A stretch of 64,000 nucleotides of DNA from Nymphaea colorata (Eukaryota > Streptophyta > Magnoliopsida > Nymphaeales > Nymphaeaceae), in the NCBI RefSeq assembly GCF_008831285.2, contig NC_045142.1, forward strand, positions 8,100,713 to 8,164,712, read 5' to 3'. The notes below the pieces were generated by a model. It was not told the DNA's origin. It saw nothing but the letters and a program-made list of their open reading frames with translations, and ran no database searches. The position numbers were made by a program, and so were the translations under genes. Shown here one piece after another: positions 1-10,617 of the stretch (position 1 is its first letter; each line of letters begins with the position of its first letter).

Positions 1-174
1 GTGGATGAGGAAGAAATACCTTTGAGTGACCAGATGGTGGTTTTCTATTTTGTGTTTTTGAAAACCATCCAAAAAGGTGTACTTGTAGCAACCAGGATTT
101 TTTGTGATTGAATACACTTTTTGTGATGTTTTTAACAATACAAAATATAAAAACCTTCGATCATGAAACTAGTC

Positions 175-180
<6 letters not shown>

Positions 181-232
<52 letters not shown>

Positions 233-271
233 AAAGAAAGAGAAAAAAGAAGAAGAATTGGTAAGTCCATA

Positions 272-323
<52 letters not shown>

Positions 324-368
324 AGAAAAAGAAAGAGAAAAAAGAAGAAGAATTGGTAAGTCCATAAT
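181..368. repeat. Tandem duplication of a (TA)n-plus-purine unit
   Basis: Two back-to-back units each consist of a (TA)n run (181-229 and 274-319) followed by the same roughly 45-base purine-rich tail ending in GGTAAGTCCATAA (to 273 and to 366). The tails are almost identical, so the duplication is recent or kept similar by slippage. The Tyr/Ile-rich open frames here are only the reading of the dinucleotide run. Confidence 0.9.
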
Positions 369-574
369 CTCATATGTAAGAAATCATCATTGATGTCTCT
401 AAAATAAAAGGATGGAAGGAAATCAAGAAAAAAAAGAATGGTATATGATATTTTACAAATCTAGTATTAATTAACAACTTTTTCTTATTAATGTACTTTA
501 AGTATTTTATTTTAAAAAGACCAACGACCAAAATCATTCCTTCCACTTCTTGCACCTAAAGGTCACTTAGCTAC

Positions 575-576
<2 letters not shown>

Positions 577-644
<68 letters not shown>
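577..644. repeat. Compound (CT)n(AT)n microsatellite
   Basis: A (CT)n run passes directly into an (AT)n run. The same CT-then-TA arrangement recurs at 13710-13766 and 34949-34997, and its complement at 42020-42073. Confidence 0.95.
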
Positions 645-650
<6 letters not shown>

Positions 651-1734
651 TAATTTTTAATCGATAGACTAGGTATGTACCATTATCTGAGAAGCGGTAT
701 CTTATATTAGTGAGATGAGAAACTTGATTTAAACTACTACACTCGTATATAATTTTGAACGTGCAAAAGAGTAAATTTGTGAAAAAAATGTTGAGGACAT
801 AATTCTAGAATATAGGCCATAAAGAAGCTATCATATCTCACTTGTTGAGGCACCTGTTGCATGGCATGACGTGTGAATTGACGTGGCAATGAATGAGAGC
901 AACTAATCCGACAATAAATATATGTTTTTTTAACCGGTGTACTTCATCTAACTTTGGTGAGTATTTCAGATATCTATGACTGCACTAACGTGCAAACTCA
1001 TGTAACCGTAATGAAAAGAAAAAGATACTCAAATTTAATGCATTGCATGAGTTAGATTTTATGATCGTTCAGTTAAAGTACTTGTTTACAAATCCACACA
1101 AATTTCAGTTGAATTGAAGTTTAATTTTCCTTTTCTTTTTTAATATGCAATAATTTTTGTTTTTTAAACATGGGTTCATTTAGGGGTGCACAACCAAGCT
1201 ATGTTTATCACATTAACTAGAGCTAGCTCATTTCACTTCATAAAGAACTTCAAGTTTGAATCAATATAGGTAAACTCGTTTATTTCAATCATTCTCATCA
1301 ATACCGTGATAAATGACATCTTTGGTGTACAAAGTTTCTTCTTTAGTTTTTTAAAGATGGGCCTCAGTTTCGCTTAATCCTCGTGATGACCTTCTACTTG
1401 AAAATGTCTTTTTAATTCCTTGATGAAGCTTAAATCTGTTAGCTCGAACTCAACTGAAATTTGTGTAGGGTTCGAGCTGGCTCAACTCAGTCACAAACAT
1501 CCTTAGGTCGAGGGAGGTCGAGGGTGGAGTAAGGAATTTTTGGTTGAGGGGTACTTGAGTTATTAACAAGAGCCTAGAGTCAACACCACATGTGTCTAGA
1601 TCAAGGTCCAGCTCCCATTGCAATATAAATTTTTATGAGATGTGTGTGCAGTGGCCCACACCATGCTAGTGCCTTAGGATGATCTGAGATTATATACATA
1701 TATATATTAGTCACAGAAAGCATGCTTTTTTTTG
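645..1734. other. Non-genic stretch with faint CTCGAG-type repeat
   Basis: No gene is visible. From about 1185 to 1520 there are scattered AGCTCGAACTCAACT-like words and a terminus-like GGGGTGCACAACCAAGC, resembling a decayed copy of the CTCGAG-rich repeat found intact at 5901-6376 and 39051-39560. Otherwise AT-rich and featureless. Confidence 0.4.
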
Positions 1735-2045
1735 GAAAAACCGTGAAAAAACGTGATAAATTAACTGTCCGTTTAAAACATAAAAAAAAAACATGTTTTA
1801 ACGTGTTTTTTGGCATTTTTTAGTTTTTTTTCACTTTTTTCAGTTTTTTTTATTGTCAAACAGTTTTTTTTTATTTGTTTCAAATGTACTTATCCTTTTA
1901 TGTTTGTGTTATGAGCTTCTCACTTATTTTATTTTTTTTCTATTTTTAGTATTTTAAAATTTTTTAAAATTGAGTTTATTTTTATTGTTTTTTTAAGGTC
2001 GCCATATTATACCAGAAAAAACCTCACTGTTTAAAACTCTGGAAC
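1735..2045. repeat. AT-rich dispersed repeat, copy 1
   Basis: Begins near AACGTGATAAATTAAC and CCGTTTAAAAC, continues through a T-rich core with the words GTCAAACAGTTTTTTTT and CTTATCCTTTTA, and ends near CAGAAAAAACCTC...GTTTAAAACTC. The order of words is repeated at 16405-16745 and partly at 24365-24515, so this is a family, not chance AT-richness. No coding capacity. Class unknown. Confidence 0.6.
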
Positions 2046-2055
2046 ATTGTGATTA

Positions 2056-2057
<2 letters not shown>

Positions 2058-2127
<70 letters not shown>
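2058..2127. repeat. (TA)n microsatellite, about 35 units
   Basis: A nearly pure TA run. It directly abuts the left end of the MITE at 2127-2490. Confidence 0.98.
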
Positions 2128-2130
<3 letters not shown>

Positions 2131-2490
2131 GTAAGAGACAAAAACCAGACCTATTAAAATTAATAGTTAAAATATTTTTTTGCAATCTAACCTTATAAAT
2201 ATGATCTTAAGAATGATTTAATGAGAAACATATATTAAGTTAACTATTTTTTTACTCAAATAATATTTTTTTAATAGTCAAAAAATGAAGCGTTCTTATG
2301 CCTTCAAAATTTTGAAAGTACAAAAAATCAATTATTTTTACAAAAATAACTTGAACTGAAGCATGATTTATATTAAGATAGTGTTTATAAACACATAAGA
2401 GGGTTCATATTTTGTTTGAAACGTTTTTTTTTACATGAATTTAGGAGGTCTGGTTTTTATCCCTAATGCAAGTGGTCTGGTAGCTACCAA
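2127..2490 (+). mobile_element. TA-tract-associated MITE, copy A
   Basis: Non-coding element of about 364 bp. It starts TTGGGTAAGAGACAAAAACC and ends with the inverted form, GGTCTGGTTTTTATCCC...AAGTGGTCTGGTAGCTACCAA. The left end lacks about 20 bp compared with copy D (42485-42832) and runs straight into (TA)n; the right side meets another (TA)n at 2500. Internal words (TAAGAATGATTTAATGAGAAAC, split here, near 2211-2232) recur in copy D. Confidence 0.75.
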
Positions 2491-2519
2491 GCACTTTGAA
2501 TATATATATATATATATAA

Positions 2520-2865
2520 ATCAGACCACTTGGGTAAAAAATTAAAAGCCAGAACCATTGAAATTAATTATTAAGATATTCTTTTTACAATATAACTTTA
2601 TATATTTGATTTTATGAGTAATTTGGTAAGAAACCTGTATTAAGTTGATTATTTTGTTACTTAAATAATATTTTTTTGGCAATAAAAAACTGAACAACTC
2701 TTATAACATCAAAATTTTAATAGTACAAATTCATTTTGTATAAAAATAAGTTGAACTAAGTCATGAATTATATTAAATTAATGTTTATAAACACATTAAA
2801 AGGTTTGCATTTTGTTTAAAGCACTTTTTAACACAAAGTTATGAGTTCTAGTTTTCATGTTTTAC
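2520..2865 (+). mobile_element. TA-tract-associated MITE, copy B
   Basis: Starts ATCAGACCACTTGGGTAAAA just right of a (TA)n run (2500-2518) and follows the same internal order as copies A and D. The right inverted end is decayed (GAGTTCTAGTTTTCATGTTT), so this is probably an older copy in the same orientation as copy A. Confidence 0.7.
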
Positions 2866-3155
2866 ATGGATGTTCGTTTGACTTCACAAAGTAGCTCTGT
2901 AGTTTTGACAATAATCATCTAATGACACCGAAAATGACATATCATCACTAAGAAACTGATTACAACTGATTGTCAACTTGAGTAATAGTTAGAAAGAGAC
3001 TAGGTTTATTCAAAACATGATCAAGGGAACAACCCGAGCCAATGGATGAACCAGAGACTTAAGAGAGGGCCAAACATGCAAGTAAGAAGGTTTGGAGGGG
3101 ACACTGAATTCAGAAGAAGGTGGAAACCCACTTACCCTGCCTTCAGGGTCCATTG

Positions 3156-3232
3156 CAGTGGCGTAGCTATATTGTGACACTACCAGTCTTTTAAAAGTTT
3201 TTTATTTTTAAATGAGAATCTTAAATATTTAT

Positions 3233-3271
<39 letters not shown>

Positions 3272-3343
3272 TGCCCCATCAAATTTAAGTATTTTTAAAC
3301 AAGTGCCATTCCAGCGAATTTTTCTAGCTCCGCTACTACTGAT
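3156..3343. mobile_element. GTGGCGGAGC-ended MITE remnant
   Basis: Left end GCAGTGGCGTAGCTATATTG and right end TTTTTCTAGCTCCGCTACTAC are imperfect inverted repeats. The core is AT-rich with an internal (TA)n run (3239-3267). Related remnants lie at 12803-12981, 19262-19445, 23775-23950, 40890-41045, 44535-44715 and 45535-45722. It looks like a non-autonomous DNA transposon family common in plants. Confidence 0.5.
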
Positions 3344-3599
3344 ACTGATCCATTGCTGTGTTGAATTCTTTCATAAACGACAATCCATAAACGACAATAT
3401 ATCTTTCTACTTAATATTGCACCACATCAATTGACCAATAAGCATTGTAATCAAGAAAATAGAATTGACGATCATGACAGCCTTTTGCGAAAACCTATTG
3501 AGGTCTACCCTTTTCACCATGACAGCAGAAGTCCTCACCACTACTCGAATCAATTTCATTCTTCATTTATTTAAAACATGATTAGAACAGGCTTCATTA

Positions 3600-3830
3600 A
3601 TGGCATTATCATTGGAAGGAGAGGGAGACGGTGAAATCTGCTTCCCCTGTTTACCAGTCATGACTTATACAGCTGATATAGACTGGCTTGGAAGCGTCAG
3701 GAAGGTTAATTTTATCGTGGGAGCTGAAAGTTTGGACAATTTTGCGGGAGAGCACTTTTTCCACTCCAAGGTTGACGTACACGGCATATTAGTAGATGGA
3801 GAAGGTTTGAAAAGTATAATGTTAGTTTGA
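3600..3830 (+). CDS. Unrecognised 76-aa open frame, possible gene fragment
   Basis: An open frame from ATG at 3600 in a block that is less AT-rich than its surroundings. The product has no motif I recognise, no signal peptide, no membrane segment and no internal repeat. No splice partner or promoter is evident, and it lies between a MITE remnant and microsatellite-rich DNA. It may be a decayed exon captured by a transposon or simply a chance frame. Confidence 0.13.
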   Translation: MALSLEGEGDGEICFPCLPVMTYTADIDWLGSVRKVNFIVGAESLDNFAGEHFFHSKVDVHGILVDGEGLKSIMLV

Positions 3831-3925
3831 AACTCAAGACTACCAACCTTTTGTGTTTAGAGTCATATAGTCATCTGAGTTGTCCATATATGAAGTATAC
3901 TTTTTTTTTTCATTATTTTTTAAAT

Positions 3926-4271
3926 GGATATATATATATATATATATTATCAACTTCATCATTCTCATCATCATCAAGAGAGAAAAAATAAAAAGAAGAT
4001 CAATAATTAGTATAAAGTTGACCGTTACACTAGAATAAGACCCTCCTCACTTTTCATATTGCTCCTCAAATCTCCATGATTGCAACCAAGGAAGGAAAAT
4101 ACAAATTTCAAAACTTTTTTCAGTCTTAGATATACACAACGCCATGAATCACTTATCCGGTAATTTTATTTTAGTGGATCAGCTATCCCTTCAAATTTTC
4201 CTAGAATATAATTTATAACCTAGCTTTGCATTTGCTTTAATTTTCCTTAATTAATCTAGCTACGGAATTAA
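3926..4271. other. AT-rich spacer downstream of the first LBD gene
   Basis: Contains a short (TA)n run (3926-3948) and otherwise AT-rich sequence with no gene. It should hold the 3' untranslated region of the minus-strand LBD gene, but no poly(A) signal stands out well enough to choose one. Confidence 0.4.
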
Positions 4272-4311
4272 TCAGAAGTTTGAGAAGAGCCCAGAGGGCT
4301 CGATCGCTCGA

Positions 4312-5545
4312 TCATGTCCAAAGGGGCTCCCAGATTGCTCCCCCAGCAGCATCATCAAAGAATCCGCCGTTTCCCTGCTGAAACTGAAGTTGGTAGCTGC
4401 GAGGACTGCTGTCACCGGAAAATGTATCGCTTGGCTGTGAAATTGGCGGCTGGGACTGCGCCATCTCCATGCAGATGAGGGCCGCAAAGTTGGCCTGCTG
4501 CGTCTGCATGTTGAGGATCTCGGCCTGCGCCATCGCCAACTGCGACTGAAGCTCGCTCAGTTGCTTCTGCAGCTGGAAAATTGCGCCGGCGCAGCCGTAG
4601 ACAGGGTCCCTGCTCCGCGCATTTGCTTCGTACACCAAGCTGCTCACCGCATCCGCTCTCTGTGATTCGGGAAGCTCCTGCAACAGTAGCATCCGAAAAT
4701 TCAGTACACGAAGAATTTATTGTCATCCTCTTACTGCAGATGCCAAAAGAACATCATCCCACAATTCACCGAAAGTTGCAGCGAAATTTCGAAAACTGTA
4801 CTGGCGGCCATTGATAAATTGTTTAAGATTCAAGGGCTTCATGCAAAAAAACCATTGAGAATGTCCCAAAACCCATAGCTAAAACGTCTGATTAATTTGC
4901 AAATAGGACTTTTGACGTGGGCACGACTCTTTGTGAGCCCTTCGTCTTCGTCTACTGTAACGACAAAAACCATGCCCTTTATTATAAGGGTGAACAGTTG
5001 GATAGAACTTGGAGTGCGCTTTACTTCTAAACCAGTCCCAAAGCATGTTCGGTGAAAATTTAGAGATGGGCATATAAAGGGAGCAGTGACAACTATTAAT
5101 GGCGGTGGAAGGTGGAATAAACCACTCACTCACTCTTAAAAGAAAAAAAAAAAGAAGAAAAAGTTGGATAGAAGACAGAAAATTTGGTCAAATTTGATCA
5201 TATTTGCGAGATGCCTACTTTTCGTGGGCATTTTTGTTGAAAAATGGCGCAGCTTCATGCTGTCCGGGGGATTAACCGCTATTGCTATTCGGTAAGTACC
5301 TGAAGGAGCTTAATGATGTTGCTGGCACCGAAAACTCGGTGAGCCGTGATGAACTTTTGGGGCTCCGAGGGCGGAAAGTATGGGGCCAAGACGCATTGCT
5401 CGACGCACCGGCGCCGGAGAATCTTACAAGCGGCACAGGGAGAGGCGATGGGGGGGTGAAGCGGAGGAGTACGAGGGGAGCGCGGCGGAGATTCCGGCGG
5501 TGAGGAAGACGGGGGTGAGGACGACAGCGACTCGCTGGATTGCAT
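4312..5545 (-). CDS. LBD1/11-like: LOB-domain (LBD) transcription factor, class I, LBD1/LBD11-like, copy 1
   Basis: Nuclear plant-specific DNA-binding regulator. Two exons: 5545-5300 (82 codons) and 4677-4312, giving 203 aa. The intron 5299-4678 (622 bp) has GT (CAG|GTACTTACC) and AG (TTGCAG|GAGCTT) ends and is phase 0, between Gln82 and Glu83. The Ser/Pro-rich N-terminus (1-36) is followed by the LOB domain: CX2CX6CX3C at Cys37, 40, 47 and 51, the GAS block with FGASNIIKLLQ ending at 82, and DPVYG at 106-110. A leucine-zipper-like helix follows at about 115-137 (I115, L118, L122, L125, L129, I136). Residues NIIKLLQELPESQRADAV place it in the LBD1/LBD11 clade; members of this clade have reported roles in vascular cambium and secondary growth. 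The tail is Gln-rich and ends EPLWT. The ATG at 5545 is the first in frame after a TATA box about 90 bp upstream. Its paralogue lies at 37273-38640. No defect is visible. Confidence 0.95.
4678..5299 (-). other. Intron of LBD copy 1
   Basis: GT-AG intron at the position typical of this family, directly after the GAS block. Its sequence shows no evident similarity to the intron of LBD copy 2 apart from the first seven bases. Open frames inside it are chance. Confidence 0.9.
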
Positions 5546-5631
5546 TTTTAGGGAGAGATAGGGAGAGGCGCTATCACTTGATTGGGATCTCTGCTTTGCC
5601 TTGCACTAGCACCGAGCGGCGACCGGTGAAC

Positions 5632-5638
5632 ATATATA
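5632..5638 (-). promoter_or_regulatory. TATA box of LBD copy 1
   Basis: On the minus strand the sequence CCTATATATG lies about 90 bp before the ATG in a GC-richer promoter, an expected place for a plant TATA box. LBD copy 2 has CCTATATAAAGG at the comparable place. Confidence 0.6.
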
Positions 5639-5900
5639 GGCGCTTGGGGAGCGTGGTCTTCCCCAGCGTTGATGATGTCATGTGAACGTCGGCAACAAGC
5701 CTTACTGGTTATGGCGTTGAAGGTTGAACGCCAGCTTTTGGTGAGGGAAGTTCCTTCCACATCAACGCGGAGTTTAGTTAGATGGGACCGAACGTTCTCT
5801 TCTTCATCCAAATAATGTACAGGATGAGTTGGATAACACATGGCAGAACTTAGAAATCCATTTCTACGTTTATGTGGAAAATGTTTAGAGAAATTAAATG

Positions 5901-6376
5901 GGCTGAACAGGAGGCCGGTTCGAGTCTGAGTTCAGTCTTACCTCGAGCTCGGCTCGACTAATGCAACCTCGAGCTTGACTCCGCTCCAACTCGAGAATAG
6001 CTCAACGGAAGCAACTCGAGCTCAACTCGATTAAAGCTCAACAAACTCGTTTGAATATAATTGATACTCATCGTTACTTGTTGAGCTCAAGCTCGACTCG
6101 TATTAAAGCTCGATAAACTCGTTAGAATTGATATTCATTGTTACGTCTCGATTAAGGTTCGACAAACTCATAAACTCGTTTGAAAAGAAGGCTCGACAAA
6201 CTCGATTAAGGATCAAGCTCGACTTGCCAGTTACGTGTTGAGCTCAAACTCAACTCGATTATTTGAACAAGTCGACTCATGAACTCGAGATCGACTCTTT
6301 AAGCAAATGAGTCAGCTCAAACTCATTTAAGAGTGAAGCTTTAACGAGTCAAGCTCGACCTGTTGTTCACCTCTAA
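5901..6376. repeat. CTCGAG-rich repeat element upstream of LBD copy 1
   Basis: About 476 bp of repeated words such as GAGCTCGACTCGATTAA, GACAAACTCGTTTGAAT and TTGATATTCATCGTTACG, forming a degenerate internal repeat of roughly 80 bp. The ends (GGCTGAACAGGAGGCCGG and, inverted, AGGTGAACAACAGGTCGAGC) are loose inverted repeats, suggesting a non-autonomous DNA transposon. A second copy in the same orientation lies at 39051-39560, upstream of LBD copy 2. Non-coding. Confidence 0.75.
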
Positions 6377-7509
6377 TCCCATGAGATTGCAATTTCAAGT
6401 CACATCCCAAAACATCCAAATATCCAAAATATAAAAAACAAAAAAAAACTAAAAATTTCCACCGCCAGCCAAAATTTTCCAAGCATTGACAACTAAATTA
6501 TCGACATATTGAATATCCATATCAAACCATAATTTTCCAAAAGATCCGGACCCGATTAATTGCACATAAGACCAAATTAGACCCACATCTTACGGCAGAC
6601 TGGCCGAGTCTGGGAATGGACGGTCCAGATGGTGTTGACTGACTGACCCCAGACCCAGTCGCCTCAACTTGAATTAACGACTGTATTGACGGAAAAATTA
6701 TTTGGAAATCACTATTTAATTAACGATAATAAAATATTAACTACGTCATGATAATTATAAAAAAATAGAAAAAAAAGGAGAAAACCCTGAAAAGGTCAAC
6801 TCCATCAGGAATGATGCCAACATTCATTACGGCTTTGCTGCGTTTCGTCAAAGGCGACGTTATTTGACCTTCTAGACAGATCCATTTTTATCATTTTTAT
6901 CTTCCCAAGTGGAGACACAAAAAACTTAAATAAATAATAAAGAAAATAAACTACATATAGTAGAATCAAAGGTCCATGAAGGGGAGATCCTGAGCAAAAG
7001 TTCAAACTCAAGAGCTTATCCAGATCTAGAGCAGTAAATTTTGGATCCGAGATCCGGGTCCGAATCTCGGCGACACAGCCAAACCCAGATGTCCTTCAAG
7101 TTGGATTAGGACCAAAGTTGCTTAAAGCAAGTAAATTCTTTTGCTGGCGTGCTTGGCTCAGGTAGGTTTGGCCGACCTAGATCAACCGGTTTAGCCAAAA
7201 CCCTATTTCTCCGCCCACCAGACCTACCAAAATAGGTTGATCTGTTCAAACCATGAGAGAGAGAGAGAGAGAGAGATGGCCATTATCAACTTCCAAGTCA
7301 AAACACGGACCCACTAATGAACCCATGGGCACCAAAACGGCAACTTTGGTCATTGAAGAAGCCAAACTAAGTGGGCTTCAACTTAAAGCGCTTGCTTGGT
7401 TAGGCTTTACTTTCCTTATCCCCTAGTCAAGAACAATCATCACTTAGAAGAAAGGAAACGACGATCTCCTGATTAAATGAGGCATGTGATGTATATTCGT
7501 TATGCGCAT
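6377..7509. other. Non-genic stretch
   Basis: No gene or recognisable transposon seen. There is a short (GA)n run at 7256-7275. Some TCCGGACC/GATCCGGGTCCG-like words near 7040-7070 are common in plant repeats but too short to assign. Confidence 0.4.
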
Positions 7510-7809
7510 GTAAATCGATCAAGATTTGTTTGGTTTTAGTGAGGGAAGAGACCAATTTCATGTGCCGACCTGTTTGAAAATGGATGCTAGAATCGGGAAA
7601 AGCCTCCCCAAGTCGGCAAGAAAACAAGCCCAGCACGACGGAACTTCTCACCGGCAGCCGTGGTCGTTTGCGGGGGGGTCGGGGTGGCTTCTCTCGTTTG
7701 CTTCCCAACGCCGTGCCGTCGTACTTCGACGACTCTCCGGCCGGCTGACTGACTTAAGTCGGGGCGCTCGCCTTCAACGTGTTCTCGTTCAAGTGTTCAT
7801 GAACCAACC
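7510..7809. other. GC-rich islet, possible captured gene fragment
   Basis: About 7590-7790 is markedly GC-richer than its surroundings and is open in frames on both strands (7526-7819 plus, 7427-7708 minus). Codon content looks gene-like, but no domain is recognised and no splice structure is clear. It ends at the target-site duplication of the MITE at 7818-8153. Confidence 0.2.
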
Positions 7810-7817
7810 GTTTGACT

Positions 7818-8153
7818 AAGGTGGGCACCGGTGAATTCTCCTTATTGGGCCTGATTCAGGCCCAGGCCCAGGCCTAAAAAAAAAGGCACTGGGGCATGAT
7901 ACTTTATCAGCCCCCAGGTGGGCCTCATAAGCTCGGATGGGCCTCATAAATTTTTTAATATTTATTTTATTAATTTTGATATATAAATATAATATTTTAT
8001 TACGATCATTTATATTTATATATTATTTTATATTAAAAATAATATTTTTTAATTTAATAGGATTGGGCCTGGGCGGTGCTCGGGCTCGGATTGGTCGAGC
8101 TGAGCCTGACTCCTTATTGGGCCAGGCTGGGCTGGCCCGATGCCCAAGCTTAA
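7818..8153. mobile_element. hAT-like MITE with GC-rich ends, copy 1
   Basis: The left end AAGGTGGGCACCGG and the inverted right end TTAAGCTTGGGCATCGGGCC match the ends of the element at 30958-31232. The core (7950-8060) is almost pure AT, flanked by GGGCCTGG-type words. It is flanked by GTTTGACT (7810-7817) and GTTTGACC (8154-8161), an 8-bp target duplication with one mismatch, as expected for hAT transposition. Non-coding. Confidence 0.75.
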
Positions 8154-8275
8154 GTTTGACCGTTTCGACAATTGGGTCTTTCCTTGGGTGGTCAAATCCG
8201 AATCAATAGTCTTGCTCAAGATCGAGCCAAACATGAGCCACATTGAGGTCCACTTCCCATATGAAGGGGTTGACG

Positions 8276-8540
8276 GCAGGGCTGTACAACTTGTGGAGCC
8301 AACTCTAGTAATACTCCAATTTGCTTGGTTAAGCTCGAGTAGAGTTCGAGCTCAGCTTGAGCTTATACACCAACTTGACTCGATTAATTTAGGCTATCAT
8401 TTTTTGTTTGGGTAATTTCCAAACTTAAAATCAGTATAAGTTAAATAGACAGTTGGTAAACGAGCTTAAATGAGTCAAGAAATGAGTCAAGATCGAGCTG
8501 ACGTTCAAGAGATTGACTCAAGCAAAGCTGAACGAGCTTA
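8276..8540. repeat. Decayed CTCGAG-type repeat
   Basis: Contains GGGCTGTACAACTTGTGGAGCC followed (from about 8335) by GCTCGAGTAGAGTTCGAGC and GAGCTTAAATGAGTCAAG words, resembling the CTCGAG-rich repeat at 5901-6376 in a shorter and more diverged form. Confidence 0.4.
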
Positions 8541-9229
8541 AACAATGATAGAAGTAAAAGATGCTCACCTCGAGTACCAAACTTCAAATAATACTCAATT
8601 TGATGTGGGGAAAAGGCCCCTAACCTTTTATTCCAACAACAATGGTTCCGCAACAACCCTGCAGGAGACTGCTGTCTCTGAAGTAGTTGCTATTGAAAAT
8701 TCACTAATCGTCTCCCTGGGCAAACAAAAGAATGCAGGGATCCTAATGGAGAGTGTCCTATCTTCAGGTTTTATGCCATCAAAAGTGCAATTAAGTCTTC
8801 CAATTTAGGTTGGTCTCCTTGGATAGAAGAAAACTACATATTTTCAGAAGTTCTATAGGAACTAAACTAATTTTTTGAAAACTTTAGTAACTAGATGTTT
8901 TTTTTTTTCAAACTTAAAGGGGGGCCTCCTCTGTGCAGAGGTGGTGGAGGAGGGTGTGGGATCGTGTGGACAATTGCCCACATAAATACCACAAAAATGC
9001 TTATTTCCACTCTAAAACCTCAGGGTTACATTTTTATTTATATATTTCTGTGCCTTGAAAATTTAAAATTTGAATATATTGGAGTCAGAGACATCTTAGC
9101 TAACCCTTAAAAGTGCAACTTCATTTTCTAATGTTTGATCCCCATATCCAAACAAGAATTACATACATTGCAACTATATCAAAGGAAGCCATAAGATGAG
9201 GAGATGTATAGTTGGAATTATTTAGTCTT
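8541..9229. other. Non-genic stretch with a chance open frame
   Basis: An 87-codon plus-strand frame at 8545-8808 has no recognisable domain and overlaps the end of the repeat before it. From 8900 to 9000 there is a G-rich patch with TTGCCCACATAAATACC, similar to the right half of the MITE at 12803-12981. No gene supported. Confidence 0.3.
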
Positions 9230-9239
9230 CCATGCAATG

Positions 9240-9545
9240 TTCGTGTATGAATATTTCGGAAACGACTATTTACTTTTTGAATTAAATCAAGCTCATGCAC
9301 ATTGGGATATTTTACAATTACTAAAACGAAGAGTAACCTTCAAAACTTGAGCTTAATTTTGTGGTTGCTTCACTCTTGGAAGAATCATCTCTCAAATGAC
9401 ATGAAATTTCAATTAATATGTTTTGTCCATTCGTTGAAACCGAGATATGCAACAATATGAAGAGTAGCTTGATTGTCACAAAATAAATTGGTCGGATGTA
9501 AATGCTTGACTTCTAAATAAATGCTTGACTTCTAAATAGGCTAAT
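9240..9545 (-). pseudogene. Ty1/copia RNase H relic
   Basis: Read on the minus strand, the region around 9370-9490 gives a broken copia RNase H C-terminus: the FCDNQATLHI-type active-site strand, then NEWTKHI where intact elements have ERTKHIEID, interrupted by stops. A short tandem repeat (AAATGCTTGACTTCT twice, 9498-9535) follows. It is a fragment with no LTR or polypurine tract nearby. Confidence 0.7.
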
Positions 9546-9670
9546 ACGGCACTGCAAGAAATATAGTACCATTTTTCAAAGTTTTTATGTAAAATAAATG
9601 ATTTTTTTTAAAATTTACATGTAAACTTAAAAAAAAAAAAAAATTAGGGGGGCCCTACCTTGGCTGCATT
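9546..9670. repeat. Fragment of GTGGCGGAGC-type MITE
   Basis: The words AAATTTACATGTAAACTTAAA and ATTAGGGGGGCCCTACC also occur in the element nested in the LINE near 19385-19440. Only one half seems to be present. Confidence 0.4.
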
Positions 9671-10576
9671 CATGTTCATGGGAACAAATAAAACCTTCGA
9701 GCGTGCATTGGCTTGGGACTGGAATCCAAATATATGAAGGTTTGGCCGTCTTTCGATGTTTTTGAACTCAACATAACCTGAACCCATTAACAACACAAAG
9801 TACTTAGGAACTTAAGAACCCTTCCACCTCGTTGGACACGTGAAAACAACCAGAGTGCAGCACTTGGAACTCTCTTCTTTCTTTTCTTCCCAAAGCAGCT
9901 AGCAAATTTCCAAGCTTTGGAAAACTTGGTCTCTGACGATTTGTCTCCTTCCCTTATGAGGAATGAGGTTGGCACCGGGAAGGTAGAATATTTTCCCCCT
10001 CTATATGCCTAATGGTCATCTTTGACAGCAGTCTTTGACCTGAACTTGATAGACTTACTTATCTTCTTCATCCTCATCACAACCACTGCCATCAACTACA
10101 TGGGTAGGCATACGTGTAACTGTAAATTAGAAAAAATGTTACCTAAAAGGGGCGTTTGATGGGTTGGAATTTTGATTCAAGAATGAAAATTCTAGAATCA
10201 TAATTCCTCCTCCTCCTCAAACTGGAATGAAATCAAAATTCTGGGTTTTAGTTTTCAAAATACCCTGCTTCTTTAATAATTTCAATTTCTTAAAAATTAA
10301 ACATTTTGATTTTAAAATTCCATGATTCTGGGTATATCAAACGTCCTCAACAGAATACTCAATTAGCTGAAAATTCAGTTTTGCTGAAATAATTAAGTGT
10401 CCTATGAGTCATAGATACATTGCAGAGTTTCATGAGAGAGATCCATTCTACTAATGCTTCAAGGCTAAGTGGCCCAAGTAGTGCTGCAAAAGTCCACTTA
10501 AATAGGCTGGTTCAATCAAATAGATCAAAAGGGATACCATTTGGGCTGTACAGCTGCGAGCGCAACGTGTCATGTT

Positions 10577-10617
<41 letters not shown>

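Noticed and set aside
132-373. Tyr/Ile-rich open frames that look like a membrane peptide
   Set aside because: They are readings of (TA)n microsatellites.
5548-5841. 97-codon minus frame upstream of LBD exon 1 as an extra exon
   Set aside because: It spans the TATA box and the leader of the LBD gene and is out of frame with the LOB exon.
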